Both the position numbers and the translations under genes were made by a program. Shown here one piece after another: positions 1 through 11,530 of a stretch of DNA of 64,000 nt (positions within the stretch are counted from its first letter, which is position 1; each line of letters starts with the position of its first letter). This DNA comes from Alisma plantago-aquatica (Eukaryota > Streptophyta > Magnoliopsida > Alismatales > Alismataceae), in assembly GCA_963693085.1 (NCBI GenBank), contig OY856410.1, forward strand, positions 564,692,906 to 564,756,905. The letters are read 5' to 3'. The notes beneath the pieces are model-generated. The model saw only the letters and a list, made by a program, of their open reading frames with translations. It did not search any database and was not told the DNA's origin.

Positions 1-2
1 AA

Positions 3-1487
3 ATTAGAGGGAGAATAACAAATTTCACTCAAGTTCCTGGAGAAACTCTTGATGAAGCTTGGGATAGATACAAAGAGCTACTACGCAAGTGTCCACACCA
101 TGGAATTCCTAAGAATCAACTCATTGAAATTTTCTATAGAGGCATGGACGATGATATCAGGAGATTCCTAGATTCCTCGTCTGGAGGAAATTTCATGCGT
201 CAAAGTTATGACAGCGCATGGAGAGTCGTGACCCTTGGAGCAGAAAACCAAGCCAATTGGGGTAGATCTGTAGGAAAAGGATTTTTGAAAGTATCTATGG
301 CCGAAGCTACTCCCGAGTACAAGTCTATTGTAGAAACCTTGAAACTCTTAGTTGCCAAGCAAGACCATATTGAATCATCTCTTGCTGCTATAGGAAGAGG
401 ACATTTGCCCACTCATCATCCGGAACCGGTCAAGTCCGCTACTCTATTTTGTGAAGCATGTAAGAGCACCGATCATTCCACCTTATCATGCAATGTTCTC
501 TATGATGTTGTTCTGAGCAATGTATGCGGGCAAGGAGATAGTGGTCAAATGGAAAATCTTAATGCTATCAATACCATTCCTGGGCAAAGTTACTACAATC
601 CAAATTAGAATAGGAATCATCCAGGTTTTCAATACGGAAACCCCTCTAGAGCAGCAAACTCGCATCAATTTGGTTCAAACAATCAACCACGAGGCCCAAC
701 AGGATTCCAGTATAATCAACAACAGAATTTTGGGAATCAAGGAAATTTCAATGGGAATTTTCAGAATAGGAACTACAATAATTATCAAAATAACTCTCAG
801 TATCAAAATCTTAATCAACATCAAGGACAACAAGCGGGACACGTATCTTCTGATGACAAGCTGTCAGCCATTGAAAAGATGTTACAAACTCAGCAAACTA
901 TGATAGCCAACCAAAAAGCTCAACAGAAAGCTATTGAATCTCAATTAGCTCAACTTGCAGCTAGCATAAAGCCACCAGCTGGAGTTTTTGCTGGCCAACC
1001 CAAGAACAATCCTAAGCATCCGGAACAGTTGAAGGCAGTCACCACCAGGTCAGGAAAAGACTATTCAGATCCCCCTGAAAAGATGCATGTGGTCATTACA
1101 GACGAGGATGTACATGTGATTGCCCAAGACTCAATAACACCAGAGCCTCAATCAGAAGACAATAAGACAGATAAGGAAAATCTTGAGAAACCCACTGATG
1201 AAGAAACTGAAACACTGGAACCAGATATTCCAGTATATAAGCCTCGTATACCTTTCCCATCCCATCTAAGGCAAACAAAGATTGATACCATATTCAATAA
1301 GTTTAAAGAAGCTATGAAGAAACTTCATGTCGATATACCCTTCTTGGATGCGCTGGCTGAGATACCAGCATGGACAAAATACTTAAAGTCACTTCTCATA
1401 AGGAAATATATAACCGAAGAGTATGAGACAGTCAAACTAGTGACAACCACTTCCGATATCATTCTGGGCAAGATGCCCAAGAAATAG
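3..1487 (+). pseudogene. gag: Athila-type gag (capsid/nucleocapsid), partial, one internal stop
   Basis: Gag forms the virus-like particle that packages retrotransposon RNA. The frame is open from the window edge; the visible start lacks the gag N-terminus. Residues encoded at ~30-240 read as a retrotransposon-gag segment (EAWDRYKELLRKCPHHGIP), typical of Athila. A CX2CX4HX4C zinc knuckle is intact at ~462-503 (CEACKSTDHSTLSC). A TAG at 606-608 interrupts the frame, which then continues through an Asn/Gln-rich stretch, a coiled-coil-like Gln-rich segment (~879-960) and the linker before protease. It closes with TAG at 1485-1487, and the same frame continues into protease. Both stops fall where related proteins would plausibly have Gln, so single transitions would explain them. 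Confidence 0.85.
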
Positions 1488-2102
1488 AAAGATCCAGGAT
1501 CCTTTGGAATTTCATGTCACATTGGCGACTCATCGTGCAAGAAAGGATTGGCAGATCTCGGCGCAAGCATCTCTATTATGCCACTCAGCCTGTGCAAAAG
1601 ACTTGGGTTTGTGGAATTGCTTCCTACTGGCATGACTATACAACTTGCAGACAATTCAATAAAATGACCGTTAGGAATCCTCAAAGATGTCCCGATCAAG
1701 GTAGGCAAGGACACATATGTTCCATGTGACTTTGTCATAATGGACATAAAAGAAGACACTAGATATCCTCTCATCTTCGTTCGTCCATTCCTCGCCACTG
1801 CGAGAGCCCTTATTGATGTTGAAGCTGGTACCTTACTGCTCAGATATGGCAAAGAAACCCTCGAATTCAATGTTTTTGAAAGCATGAGAAGACCAAGTAT
1901 GCAAGAAGAAGTATATCTGATTGACTGCATTAAGCAAATGTCACTCCTAACCCAAGAGCATCACGAATCAAACGATCCCTGGGAAATTGCTCTAACAAAC
2001 CAATCATTCAATGGACCTATTGACAAACAAGTAAAGAATTGCATCGAAACCCTCGATTTTTCTTGAGAAGACGTTGAAGCCACCTGTGAAGAACTCAAAG
2101 CT
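1488..2102 (+). pseudogene. Athila aspartic protease region, broken
   Basis: This continues the gag frame and encodes the retropepsin that processes Gag-Pol. The active-site region reads DLGASI at ~1536-1553; Athila proteases normally carry DLGAS here rather than DSG or DTG, so that alone is not a defect. Downstream FVRPFLATARALIDV (~1770-1815) is the second conserved protease block. TGA at 1665-1667 and TGA at 2064-2066 interrupt it. The first fits a CGA to TGA change, because the family has a basic residue there. Confidence 0.75.
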
Positions 2103-3299
2103 ATGGAAGCTACAGAAGAAACAAGCAAAAAACATGAAGCTCCTCAAATGAAACCCCTACCAGAAGGACTGAAGTATGAGTTTTTAGACGATAGCAAGGT
2201 TTGCCCAGTAATTATTAATTCCGATCTAACAGCTGAACAAGAAGGGAAACTTCTGAAGGAATTGAGGGAAAGAAAGAAAGCCATCGGTTATAAAATGAGT
2301 GACCTCACTGGGGTCAGTCAAGCACTGTGCATGCACAAAATCCCTACGATGGAAGATCACAAGCCTACCATTGAGCATCAAAGGAAATTGAATCCAAATA
2401 TGAAGGAAGTGGTCTTTCGCGAAGTCATCAAACTACTCACAGCTAGAATAATCTATCCAATATCAGATTCGCCATGGGTTAGCCCTGTGCATGTAGTCCC
2501 AAAGAAAGGTGGAACAACAGTTATACGGAATGAAAACAACGAACTCATCCCCACTCGAACAGTCACAGGGTGGAGGATGTGCATTGATTATAGGAAATTG
2601 AACAAGGCAACTCGAAAAGATCATTTTCCAATGCCCTTCCTTGATCAAGTCTTAAAAAGGTTGGCTCACCAAGAATATTTCTGTTATCTTGATGGTTACT
2701 CTAGATTATATCAAATACTCATACATCCAGATGACCAGGAGAAAACAACCTTTACCTACCCATTCGGGACATATGCATTTAAAAGAATGTCGTTTGGTCT
2801 CTACAATGCTCCAGCAACTTTACAACATTGCATGGCTGCCATATTCGTTGGTCTTACTAAAACCATTATGGAGGTTTTCATGGATGGTTTTTCTGTTTAC
2901 GGAGATTCATTTGATTCATGTCTAAAGCACCTCTCCCTGGTCCTCAAACATTGTGAAGAAGCACATCTTGTGCTTAATTGGAAAAAATGCCATTTTATGG
3001 TAAAAGAAGGCATTGTCCTCGGCCATAGGGTCAGCAATAGAGGAATTGAAGTTGATAAAGACAAGGTTGATGTGATTTCTAAACTGGCTATTCCCAAAAG
3101 TGTGAAAGAAGTTCATGCTTTCCTAGGCCATGCAGGATTTTACAGAAGATTCATAAAGGATTTTTTCAAGATAACCAAGTCTATGACAAACATACTACTA
3201 AAGGATACTGATTTCAATTTCAATGAAGAATGTGTCAAAAGCTTCAACATGCTGAAACAGGCCCTTACAACCACTCCTATCATTAGAGCTCCTGACTAG
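2103..3299 (+). pseudogene. Athila reverse transcriptase with altered catalytic motif
   Basis: RNA- and DNA-dependent DNA polymerase of the element. Conserved blocks in order: PWVSPVHVVPKKGG (~2470-2510), WRMCIDYRKLNKATRKDHFP (~2571-2630), YLDGYSR (~2680-2705, first catalytic Asp), MSFGLYNAPAT (~2785-2820), VFMDGFSVYG (~2871-2905), and the GHAGFYRRFIKDF connection motif (~3127-3165). The motif expected as FMDD reads FMDG: Asp codon 2883-2885, then Gly codon 2886-2888. One of the two metal-binding aspartates is therefore gone and this copy could not be active even without its stops. The frame ends at TAG 3297-3299, where relatives have Trp. Confidence 0.9.
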
Positions 3300-3726
3300 G
3301 ACCACCCTTTTGAAATTATGTGTGATGCCAGTGATTATGCCGTGGGTGCTGTTCTAGGGCAATGTATAGAGAAGAAACATTATGTGATCTACTATGCATC
3401 AAAAACTCTCGATGAAGCCCAAAGTAATTATGCTACTACCGAGAAATAACTTCTAGCAGTCGTGTATGCCTTTGACAAGTTCAGATCCTACCTAATTGTT
3501 CGAAGGTCATTGTCTACATAGACCACGCTACCATTCGCTACCTTCTGGTAGAGAAAGATGCGAAACCCAGGTTGATTAGATGGATCCTCCTATTACAAGA
3601 GTTTGATTTAGAGATAAGAGATAAAAAGGGTACAGAGAATGTTGTAGCAGACCACCTCAGTTGCATCCACACTCTGGATACTGAGAAAATTCCAATCAAT
3701 GATGCCCTGCCGGATGAAGTTCATGC
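3300..3726 (+). pseudogene. Athila RNase H domain, frameshifted
   Basis: This degrades the RNA strand of the RNA:DNA hybrid. HPFEIMCDASDYAVGAVLGQ (~3303-3362) and the YASKTLDEAQSNYATTEK block (~3393-3446) are in the RT frame and include the usual Asp and Glu. TAA at 3447-3449 and a one-base shift near 3500 break the frame. The remainder (DHATIRYLL, then ENVVADHLS near 3640-3660) is readable in the shifted frame. Confidence 0.82.
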
Positions 3727-3732
3727 ATGATG

Positions 3733-4933
3733 TGAAGTAATATCACTGGGATGAACCATATCTTTTTAAACTATGTGATGATGGTCTGTATAGATGATGT
3801 ATCGCCGAAGAAGAAGCGCCACTTATTTTGGATCAATGTCATTCGGGACCGGTAGGAGGACATATGAGCTGTAAAAAGACTACTTTAAAGGTTTTGCAAT
3901 ATGGATTCTTCTGGCCCACCTTATCCAAAGATTCCTACGATTTTGTCCTATCATGCGACAAATGTCAAAGAACTGGAAATATAACAAAGAGAGACGAGAT
4001 GCCACTGAATCTATGGCAAGAAATAGAGATATTTGATGTTTGGGGTGTGGACTACATCGGTCCATTCCCATCTTCTTATGGATTTTCCTACATCGTTGTG
4101 GCGGTGGATAATGTCTTGAAATGGGTAGAGGCTATACCGACTATAACTAATGATTCCAAACCCGTCATCAAGATACAGATATTATATTCCCCCGATTCGG
4201 TGTCCCACGCACTGTGATATCTGACGGCGGGTCTCATTTTCTTGAAAGAAGCTTTGAAGCATTGCTGAGAAAGTATGGTGTAACTCACAAGGTAGCCTCA
4301 CCATACCACCCCCAGACAAGTGGACAGGTGGAGGTTTCTAATCGTCAACTCAAGGGTATCTTGGAAAAGACAGTAGGCCGCAATCGAAAAGATTGGTCTG
4401 TGAAAATTAACAACGCATTGTGGGCCTACCGTACTGCATTTAAAACCCCTCTTGGAACCACACCATTTTAGTTGATCTATGGAAAGTCATGCCACCTACC
4501 CGTAGAACTAGAACACAAGGCATGGTGGGAAATAAAACAGCTGAATTTTGACATGAAGAAAGCAGGCCAAGATAGGATTCTGCAACTCCAAGAGCTGGAT
4601 GAACTCCGGATGACAACTTATGAAAATGCTCGAATCTACAAAGAACACACGAAACTTTGGCACGATGGTCATATGAAAAGAAAAGACATTCAAGCGGGGG
4701 ACCAAGTTTTATTGTTCAACTCAAGACTGAGGTTGTTCCGAGGGAAACTCCGTTCTCGCTGGTCTGGACCTTACATTGTCAAAAGCATCTCCCCACATGG
4801 CGCTTTCTCTTTATGGAGTGAAAAGTCAGGGGAATTTGTGGCAAATGGTCACCTCTTAAAAAGATTCTTCACCTTAATTGACATAGAAACTGATGAACCA
4901 CTGGAGCTCTCAAATCCAAAGGATCCACCTTGA
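3733..4933 (+). pseudogene. Athila integrase, frameshift plus internal stop
   Basis: Integrase inserts the cDNA into the host chromosome. The N-terminal HHCC zinc-binding set is present (CHSG, GGHMS, SCDKCQ; ~3838-3965). The DDE core is recognisable as VWGVDYIGPF (~4039-4068, Asp), VISDGGSHF (~4214-4240, Asp) and [12 protein letters not shown] (~4319-4355, Glu), so all three catalytic acids survive. A shift near 4175-4215 separates the first Asp from the other two. TAG at ~4469-4471 interrupts the C-terminal part, which continues with IYGKSCHLPVELEHKAWW and a GPY/F-like module ('RSRWSGPYIVKSISPHGAF', ~4750-4810) to TGA 4931-4933. No chromodomain is seen. Confidence 0.88.
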
Positions 4934-6478
4934 AGCTGAAGAATTCAGTCGAGCCATCGACGTAAAACAAAGGCGCTTGTCGGGAGGCAACCCGATCAAT
5001 AAATTTGTTTTACTTTTCTTTTTCTAATTAGAATATTCCTTAAATTTTGTTTTTTTACATTCTAGTTAATTTTTTATTGAATAAAATTTGCATCGCAAGA
5101 TTTTATTTTAAGATCTAATTGCCCTTCACCTTTGAGTTTTTCAGATAAGAGGATGCACGCTGATCGGAATGCAACCACACCTAGTGGTCATTCTGGCATG
5201 ATTTTTCCCCTCCATCTTGGATTTAGGGTTTGCTCGGGATGAGCAAATCTCTAAGTTCGGGGTGGAGGGTGGGTGGTACGTACCTCACTTTCCACCTACA
5301 CCCATCCTTTTCATACTCAAAATTTTCACTATCACATTCTTGCTAAAATTTTCAAAATTTTCAAAATTTTTAATGTTTTTTCAAAGAAATTGAACAGATA
5401 CTTGATGAATTTTTGACACTTCCTATCTAAGTAAAAATCACTTACTAATCTACAAGGCATTTTGAATCATTATATCCTCCTTATTCAAAGTAAATCCTCA
5501 AAAGAACCTTTTTTTTTAAACAAGCCTTTTGATTGAAATCATACTGTGAAGCTTATGACTCCTAACCCCATGATACTTTTGCAAAATTGATAAGTGTCTG
5601 TCGAACTGATAGGGATCAAACATGTCATGCTTCCTAACTGACTAGTGGAACAATAACATGGAATCTCCACCGGATCCTCATCAAATCATTATTTGAGCAG
5701 AGTACGACAAAGAGAACAACCCGGTGCACTGAATTGTAAATCAAGTTGCATTCTGATCTGAACTCTCTTCTACACTTCTTCTATCATCTTCGTACCTCTC
5801 CATCCATCAAAAAGAAACAAAATTAGCCAAAATAATGCCAAACCCTAAGTTCGGGGTGGCACGCCACTTCCCTCTATATTCACTTCTTTCATACCCCTAA
5901 CAAATTAATAGGGGCGTACCACCAAAAATGCAATCTCAAGTCGAATAGAGGAGAGATCTGCAAACAAAAGATGCCAAAGTGCACACAAAAAGAAATGCAA
6001 TCTCGAGTCAAATAGAGGAGAGATTCGCACAAAAAAATGCAATAAATGAAATTGCAAAGAAAATTAAAATCTCGAGTCGAATAGAGGAGAGATTTACCTC
6101 TTCATTCCATACCACCTTTCACTCCCTCTTCTACCCAATGGCACAATGATTGCCTACCCTATCCTGAGAAACACCAGTGTCAGATCAAATGCACACTTGT
6201 TGTTCTGCAGGTATCTCTGGACTCTTACAAAACTCTTTGACATGCTTGTTGTTGGAAAAAGTGAGGAGGAAGTGATATTGGAAAACAAACTCAGGAGTGA
6301 AGATATGGTAAGATGTGTTTAGTGGTCTTAGGAGGTTGAGATACTGAGTCATATTGAGCAAAAAGGAACATTCGTGATGTGAAGATGAAGCAATCACACG
6401 TATTGAAAGTATTCATTTGGCGACTGTTTCAGATTTTGTGTTACTCGAGGATGAGCAACGTTTAAGTTCAGGGTATTT
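4934..6478 (+). other. Non-coding 3' region of the Athila-like element, with PPT-like repeats
   Basis: There is no credible gene here. The motif ending GGGAGGCAACCCGA (~4983-4997) is a known Athila/Tat post-pol signature. A short block around 'GAATAGAGGAGAGAT' is present three times (~5943, 6012, 6077). A purine-rich 'AAGTTCGGGGTGG' occurs near 5256 and 5849, and a related AAGTTCAGGGTAT at ~6462 directly precedes the LTR. The last is the best polypurine-tract candidate; the others look like duplicates of it. Confidence 0.6.
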
Positions 6479-6736
6479 TGATGAATGCATATTCATCATG
6501 AAATTCAATTACCATTTTGGGCTTAGTTTGACTCAACATATCACGTTTCACTCATTAAATATCAATATGCATCATAATGTGCAAAATTACTTAATTGACT
6601 CGATTATTGAGGTTTTAACCAAATTTATGATTGATCTAATGCAGGTCTTGATAAAGTTGAAAAGTCAGTTGGGACCCACCTTCACTCACCCTTGGTTCCG
6701 ACCAATCGATCTGATCAAACGGTTTCCACCATTCAG

Positions 6737-7330
6737 CTCCAGACCGTTTGAGCCCATGCGGACTCCAGACCGTTTGAGCCCATGCGGTCTCCAGACCGTT
6801 TGAACCCATACGGTCTGTGAAACCATTTGAAGAGATTCGGTCTACAAATCCGTGTGAATTTCCAAAACCGAATGGAGCGGGACCGGATGAGCACATGCAT
6901 GTAGACCATTTCCTGAAAATATCAATACCGTTTGGAGATGCGCGGCCAGAAGCAGACCGTTTGAACCCATGCGGTCTCAAGACCGTTTGAACCCATGAGG
7001 TCTCAAGACCGTTTGAGTCCATGTGGTCCCAAGACCGTTTGCTCCCTGGATTTACATGCAAACTGCATGAGCAAGATATTTGCCAAGGTCGGTTGCTGCT
7101 GCTGGATGAAAACCGTTTGGTGCGATGCGGTTTCAAGACCGTTTGGTGCCATGCGGTCTCAAGACCGTTTGGTGCCATGCGGTCTCAAGACCGTTTGGTG
7201 CCATGTGGTTTCAAGACCGTTTGGTGCCATGCGGTTTCAAGACCGTTTGGTGCCATGTAGTTTCAAGATCGTTTGGTGCCATGCGGTCTCAAGACCATTT
7301 TAGCCCGCGCAGTTCTCAGGACCGTTTGAT
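6737..7330 (+). repeat. 26-bp tandem array of GACCGTTT / CGGTCT dyads in the LTR U3
   Basis: About fifteen copies of (A)GACCGTTTG, most preceded by GCGGTCTCAA, so that CGGTCT and AGACCG face each other. In 7137-7293 the period is exactly 26 bp (GACC at 7137, 7163, 7189, 7215, 7241, with decayed copies at 7267 and 7293). Further left (6742-7037) the same motif recurs at 25-26 bp steps, with a gap at ~6830-6950. The array lies immediately upstream of the TATA box, where U3 enhancers sit. Open frames here on both strands come from the repeat period and are not genes. Confidence 0.9.
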
Positions 7331-7393
7331 AAAGTTGCCATATATCCAAACCATTTGGACTCACACTAAATGCATGAGGGATAGATCTATGCC

Positions 7394-7401
7394 TATAAAT
7401 A
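7394..7401 (+). promoter_or_regulatory. TATA box of the Athila-like LTR
   Basis: TATAAATA sits in the context GCCTATAAATAGGACCC, about 65 bp after the dyad array ends. This position fits an LTR core promoter dividing U3 from R. Confidence 0.6.
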
Positions 7402-7931
7402 GGACCCCAAGGGTCCTTATTTCAGCATCAGATTTGGACGTCGTCAAGCTGCCCGAACACAATTCTGATCAAAGTCCAGTGCAGTTCATGCCAATTCCAT
7501 TCCACCTACTTCCTGTGTTGCAACCAAGGAGGCTGAGGAGAGAAGGAAGACAGAGCGAGGGAGACTGTCCGGTCTATCTTGGCAACCTCCGTTCACGTCC
7601 AGATCTTCTCCGACTCGACGTAGAAGGTCGTTTCTTCTTCATAGAGCTGCGACCACCTTTTGCACTGAGCTCATGGCAGATTTCCCTCTCTTTCTTACTC
7701 TTCTTGTTTCTCGCACCATGAGCGAGTAGTCCTTCTTCGCTGGGGTGCGGGGACTAGCCCGGCTGCCCATGCAAACATGTTATTTTGTTAAACTTTCCAA
7801 GGCATTGTATATAACTCTTCATTTCATTGTTAATCGTTATGTTCGTAGTGTGATTAATTGCTTGCTTTCATCTTTGTTCTTCCTATGTTGTGAGAACTTC
7901 TATATGTAGGATGAATGTTGTTTAACAAGTT

Positions 7932-8400
7932 GACTCCCAAACTAGAAATAGAATGGGATTCCTTGAGGTCGTAAGTGTGTGATCCGTGAGGGGACGAGCC
8001 ATCTAGCCTTCGGTGATGCTTCTATGCACCTGACGCCTGTATAGGGGGTTCGCAACCTTAGTTGGATTTTTTATCATCTTGTTAACCGTCGATGTTTTCT
8101 CGTTTATTAATCTCCTGTCAGCTTGTCAATTAATGTGGTAGACTCCCGAACTAGAAATAGGATGGGATTTCATCAAGGTCGTAAGTGTATGATCTGTGAG
8201 GGGACGAGCCATCTAACCTTCGGTGATGCTTCTGTGTGCCTGACGCCTGTATAGGGGGCCCACAACCTTCGTTGGATATCTGTATATTTGGAGCCGTGAG
8301 TAAGTGATCCGGATGGTGACGAGACATCTGATGCCTAAGGTGATGCTCACGCGAACCTGACGCCCGTATGGGGGGTTTTGCAGCAGCTCTATTTGGATAG
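7932..8400 (+). repeat. ~209-bp direct repeat in the R/U5 part of the Athila LTR
   Basis: The block starting GACTCCCAAACTAGAAATAG at 7932 recurs at 8141 with few changes. It contains GAGGGGACGAGCCATCTA and CCTGACGCCTGTATAGGGGG. A shorter, more diverged third copy runs ~8295-8400. Confidence 0.85.
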
Positions 8401-8759
8401 TTATATCTTGCCTGGTTTGTTTGCGATTGTATGTGCTTGCGTGTGTAGCGGTGGTGAAACCCGATACCATCCCAGTGATTCCATATCATTGATCTAAACC
8501 CAATTTTAATTCATCTTTACTTTCTTGCAATTAGTTTAACTAACCTCAAAACAACCAATTGTTTTAAAAATTAGTCTTAACTCGAACTAGACTAGACTAA
8601 TTAGATTCTTAAAAACGTTGTCCTTTGGGTTCGATCCTAAGCTATATTGCTATTGACCCATCCACTTGCAGGTGGTGATATTGCACATTAGTTTTGGTAA
8701 AAAATCAGGGATTTCAACCCCGAGTGAGTTTGTTAGTGCAATTCTAGCCACGTCAATGT

Positions 8760-10001
8760 GTACGTGACACAACCTATAAGGTTTATGAATCCATTATTGC
8801 AAATGAAGTCTGAAAGTTAAAATGGACTAATCAATGTGATTGATTGAGTACAAGCAACTCTGAACTATGATCTTTACATTGATAATATAGTCAAAGGGTT
8901 TGACTGATATGACAAAGATAAAGAGAGATCTGTGGTTTAGTGGGATCATATTCACATTCCACTTGTTGATGTGAAATGGAAATGTTCTAGAATGAAAATA
9001 CAAAGTGGAAATTATCTTTAGGGAAGATAGAGACCTTTCCTATGTGATAGGAATAGAGATCTATGGAGATTGTTCTAAAAAATCTCTTGACCCGGATTAG
9101 AGAACGCATACATTGGCAATATGTACTGAAGGGTTCAGTATACACAGATTCAGTGGGAGAAAACTTGTCCATGTTACATGGAGTTAGTATCCCAAGGCCA
9201 AGTGTTTCAATTCTTATGAAGAACAAGAACACTAAGAATAGATATGGATCTATCATGTATGTAATCATCCCATTATCTTGCATGTATGGACATGGCAAGA
9301 ACAAAATGTATTTATTATCTTGCATGTATGGACATCGAAAGAATAATATGCATTCATCATCTTGTATGTAGGATATGACAATATGATATGGTCATCCTGA
9401 TAACTCGTATGTGGGACATGATGAGTGGATGTTTGTCTGGTTCCAGTAAGGGTTACTGGAATACGATGAGAACTTGATAAGTACTTGAGAAGTACTAGTT
9501 CTATGGAAATAAGGAAGAGTTCACTATAAAGAGTTACACTGATGCAAACTTTCAAACATGATAGAAAATTTATCGCAAAACATATATGGGATATATAAAA
9601 GTGAATGTGTGTTGAAATTGGAAACGTTACAATAAAGCCAATTTTAAAAGGAAATGTTGAGTATCCCATTGTTACAGAATAGCAGTGGATACTATATGGA
9701 TCTGGGAGTTCATAAAGATGAACTTATAGATATTCTGGTAATTGATGACAAGTAAGGAGTCCTTGTTCATGCAATGTGGATAAAGGATATCAAAGGAATA
9801 CTAGATCGCATATTACGACAACTCCATCTCATATGTGTGACGTACAATGAGGAGATGAGAGACATGCAATTAATATCGATTTTGGCAAGGTGTTGCCATT
9901 ACTCACTGTGTTAGTACTGGAGCATAGTAAATGTGGGACATGTTTGAAAATCACTGAGAATATGATTCTAGAGTGATTGGCTCGCAGTGCAAGAGGGAGT
10001 C
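8760..10001 (+). pseudogene. Decayed 3' end of a Ty1/copia pol (RT end and RNase H) and PPT
   Basis: No long frame is open, but pieces in shifting frames match the Copia RT-RNase H end. A 'SYVIGIEIY.D.SKKSL' segment (~9035-9090) resembles the plant Copia 'EASYVLGIEIHRDRS' block. Near 9475-9550 there is a 'KYLR' then 'YTDANFQT' RNase H-like stretch. Near 9740-9870 pieces recall the 'DN.GV..HA' and 'ILRQ.HLI' motifs. The purine run CAAGAGGGAGTC (9990-10001) directly before the LTR is the expected PPT. The left part of the element is missing, cut at or near 8760 against the Athila LTR. The copy is long dead. Confidence 0.6.
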
Positions 10002-11188
10002 TGTTGGTAAGTATGCCCTGAGAGCCAATCATGGATGATTGGTGGTATACAAAGAGATTGACTTGATAAACATTAAAGGCAGGCTTCCAATTCATTCTGG
10101 TTCAGTCATATGAGATAATGACAGAATAGATTGAATGTCTAAAGAATTGTTATACTCAATGAGATATGCTTTTAGGTTAAGGACCTAAACGTTGAGATCA
10201 AATGAATGTTAAAAGTATACATTCTCGTTAAGTCCCTAGTCGGATGTCATTGTGGAAGATTGATAGACAACAATGACACACAAGACTAGATTGTGGTGTT
10301 GGTTGATGACAGAATCTCATTAGTCATGATATAGAGATATCAAACCAAACACATAGGTACTTGTTAGAGAACAAGTGTACCAGACAGACCCACCGTGAGT
10401 TTGACACATGTAACCATGATATGGTAGTCACAGTCAGTTCTCACAGTGATGGTGGTGAGTGTGATTCTTAGACCTGAAATCACTACACTCAACTCATGTC
10501 GTTGGGTACACTTTGACATCATCAAACACAGTCCTGAAACATGAATTGTTGTAAAGGTGATGATTGAGTGGCTTTGACACATGGGGCTTTTGAGGGGTGA
10601 GTGATATATATGGGATTTGTCCCTCCTGAGGGAGTTTGACATGCATGGCCACTTAATGAGTATGTTTGAGATAGGCGTGTGCACACATATGTGAATTAAT
10701 ATGTGATATTGATGTCATACATATCTCCTCCAGTCTACTCTGAGATCAAGAAAGTGAATGAACATTGACATGATGACTGTTCCATGCCTTGAGTTCATTT
10801 GGGATATCAGTGATAATGGATTATACATTCTCTATAATACCATTCACAAATTTTAGGATTGAAAGTTGTTCTCCAACTTTCCTTTTCACTTGGGTAGCAC
10901 TGATGTGCGACTAGTTACCACTCTTTGCTTGTGAATTCATAATTGTTATGGACTTTCAGTGCCAATGTGAAATGGGCCTGTAGGGTCACACACATAGGAT
11001 TTAACCTGGTAAAGGAGTTTATCCACAAATGATGTTTAGACTGTTTACTAAATGAATTTCATAGTTCAATTAAACATTTGATCAATTGACTTGACTTAGA
11101 ATCACCAAGTTCAAGTGGTGGACTGATTGATTTGGGTGTCAGATTGATTGAGAACTTCATTGACAATTTCTGCACAATCTGGACTACC

Positions 11189-11530
11189 AACCGACCGGTT
11201 CAAGGTGTTGAACCGATCGACTGAGGACAGGTTGGACCCACCGGTCCAAGGGTTGAACTGATCGACTCAACTGGTCCAAACGAGACATTTTTACTAAGTC
11301 AGGTTGGTGAGAAATTTCTCTTCATTTCACTTGTCCAATTTGATTGGGACAAGGATTGGTATTATGGATCAATTCGAAACAAAAGAGGAAAAGTCATTTG
11401 GGAACTAACCAGGGCAGTGAACAGACCGGATCAGAAGTGAACTGCTTGGTTCAGGTGCCCCAAATGACTGGTTCAAATGTGAACCGATCGGCTCAGGTCC
11501 CCAACGGACCAGTTTGTTTGTGAAATGACT
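11189..11530 (+). repeat. AACCGATCGG / GACCGGTTC palindromic motif cluster in the Copia LTR U3
   Basis: AACCGACCGG at 11189, AACCGATCGA at 11211 and AACTGATCGA at 11256 lie at multiples of about 22 bp. Related CCGGTC, ACTGGTTC and GAACCGATCGGCTCA copies occur to 11530. The cluster lies upstream of the TATA box. The homologous part of the other Copia LTR (53715-53812) carries a cleaner version. Confidence 0.7.

Larger units (their letters stand above)
1..8690 (+). mobile_element. Athila-like Ty3/gypsy retrotransposon, left end outside window
   Basis: Gag, protease, RT, RNase H and integrase follow in the Ty3/gypsy order, then a long non-coding 3' region and an LTR. Family evidence: the RT wording (CIDYRKLN, 'YLDGYSR', 'FMD.FSVYG'), the protease motif DLGASI, and the post-pol motif ending GGGAGGCAACCCGA near 4983-4997, all of which I know from plant Athila-group elements. 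The 5' LTR and gag N-terminus lie left of base 1. Gag to RT reads in one frame from base 3, broken by TAG 606, TAG 1485, TGA 1665, TGA 2064 and TAG 3297. RNase H and integrase carry frameshifts. No envelope-like ORF is visible after pol. The right end is uncertain: the LTR ends near 8690 or, less likely, 8755. Confidence 0.88.
6479..8690 (+). mobile_element. 3' LTR of the Athila-like element (~2.2 kb)
   Basis: The start TGATGAATGC follows a PPT-like run. The interior holds a tandem dyad array (6737-7330), a TATA box at 7394-7401 and a 209-bp direct repeat (7932-8400). The final part ('TGGGTTCGATCCTAAGC', then a 'CACTTGCAGGTGG' inverted repeat, 8620-8690) is what Athila-group LTR ends look like. 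I place the end at ~8690 (CACATTA, expected CA). An alternative end is 8755 (ACGTCA). No second LTR is in the window to fix the boundary. Confidence 0.65.

Noticed and set aside
4934..6478. Envelope-like ORF after Athila pol
   Set aside because: Some Athila elements have one, but all frames here are densely interrupted and no signal or membrane segment was seen.
6636..7303. Several overlapping open frames on both strands encoding repeated 'RPFGAM' and related strings
   Set aside because: They follow from the 26-bp tandem repeat, whose period moves the same peptide through all frames. No family resemblance and no conserved start.
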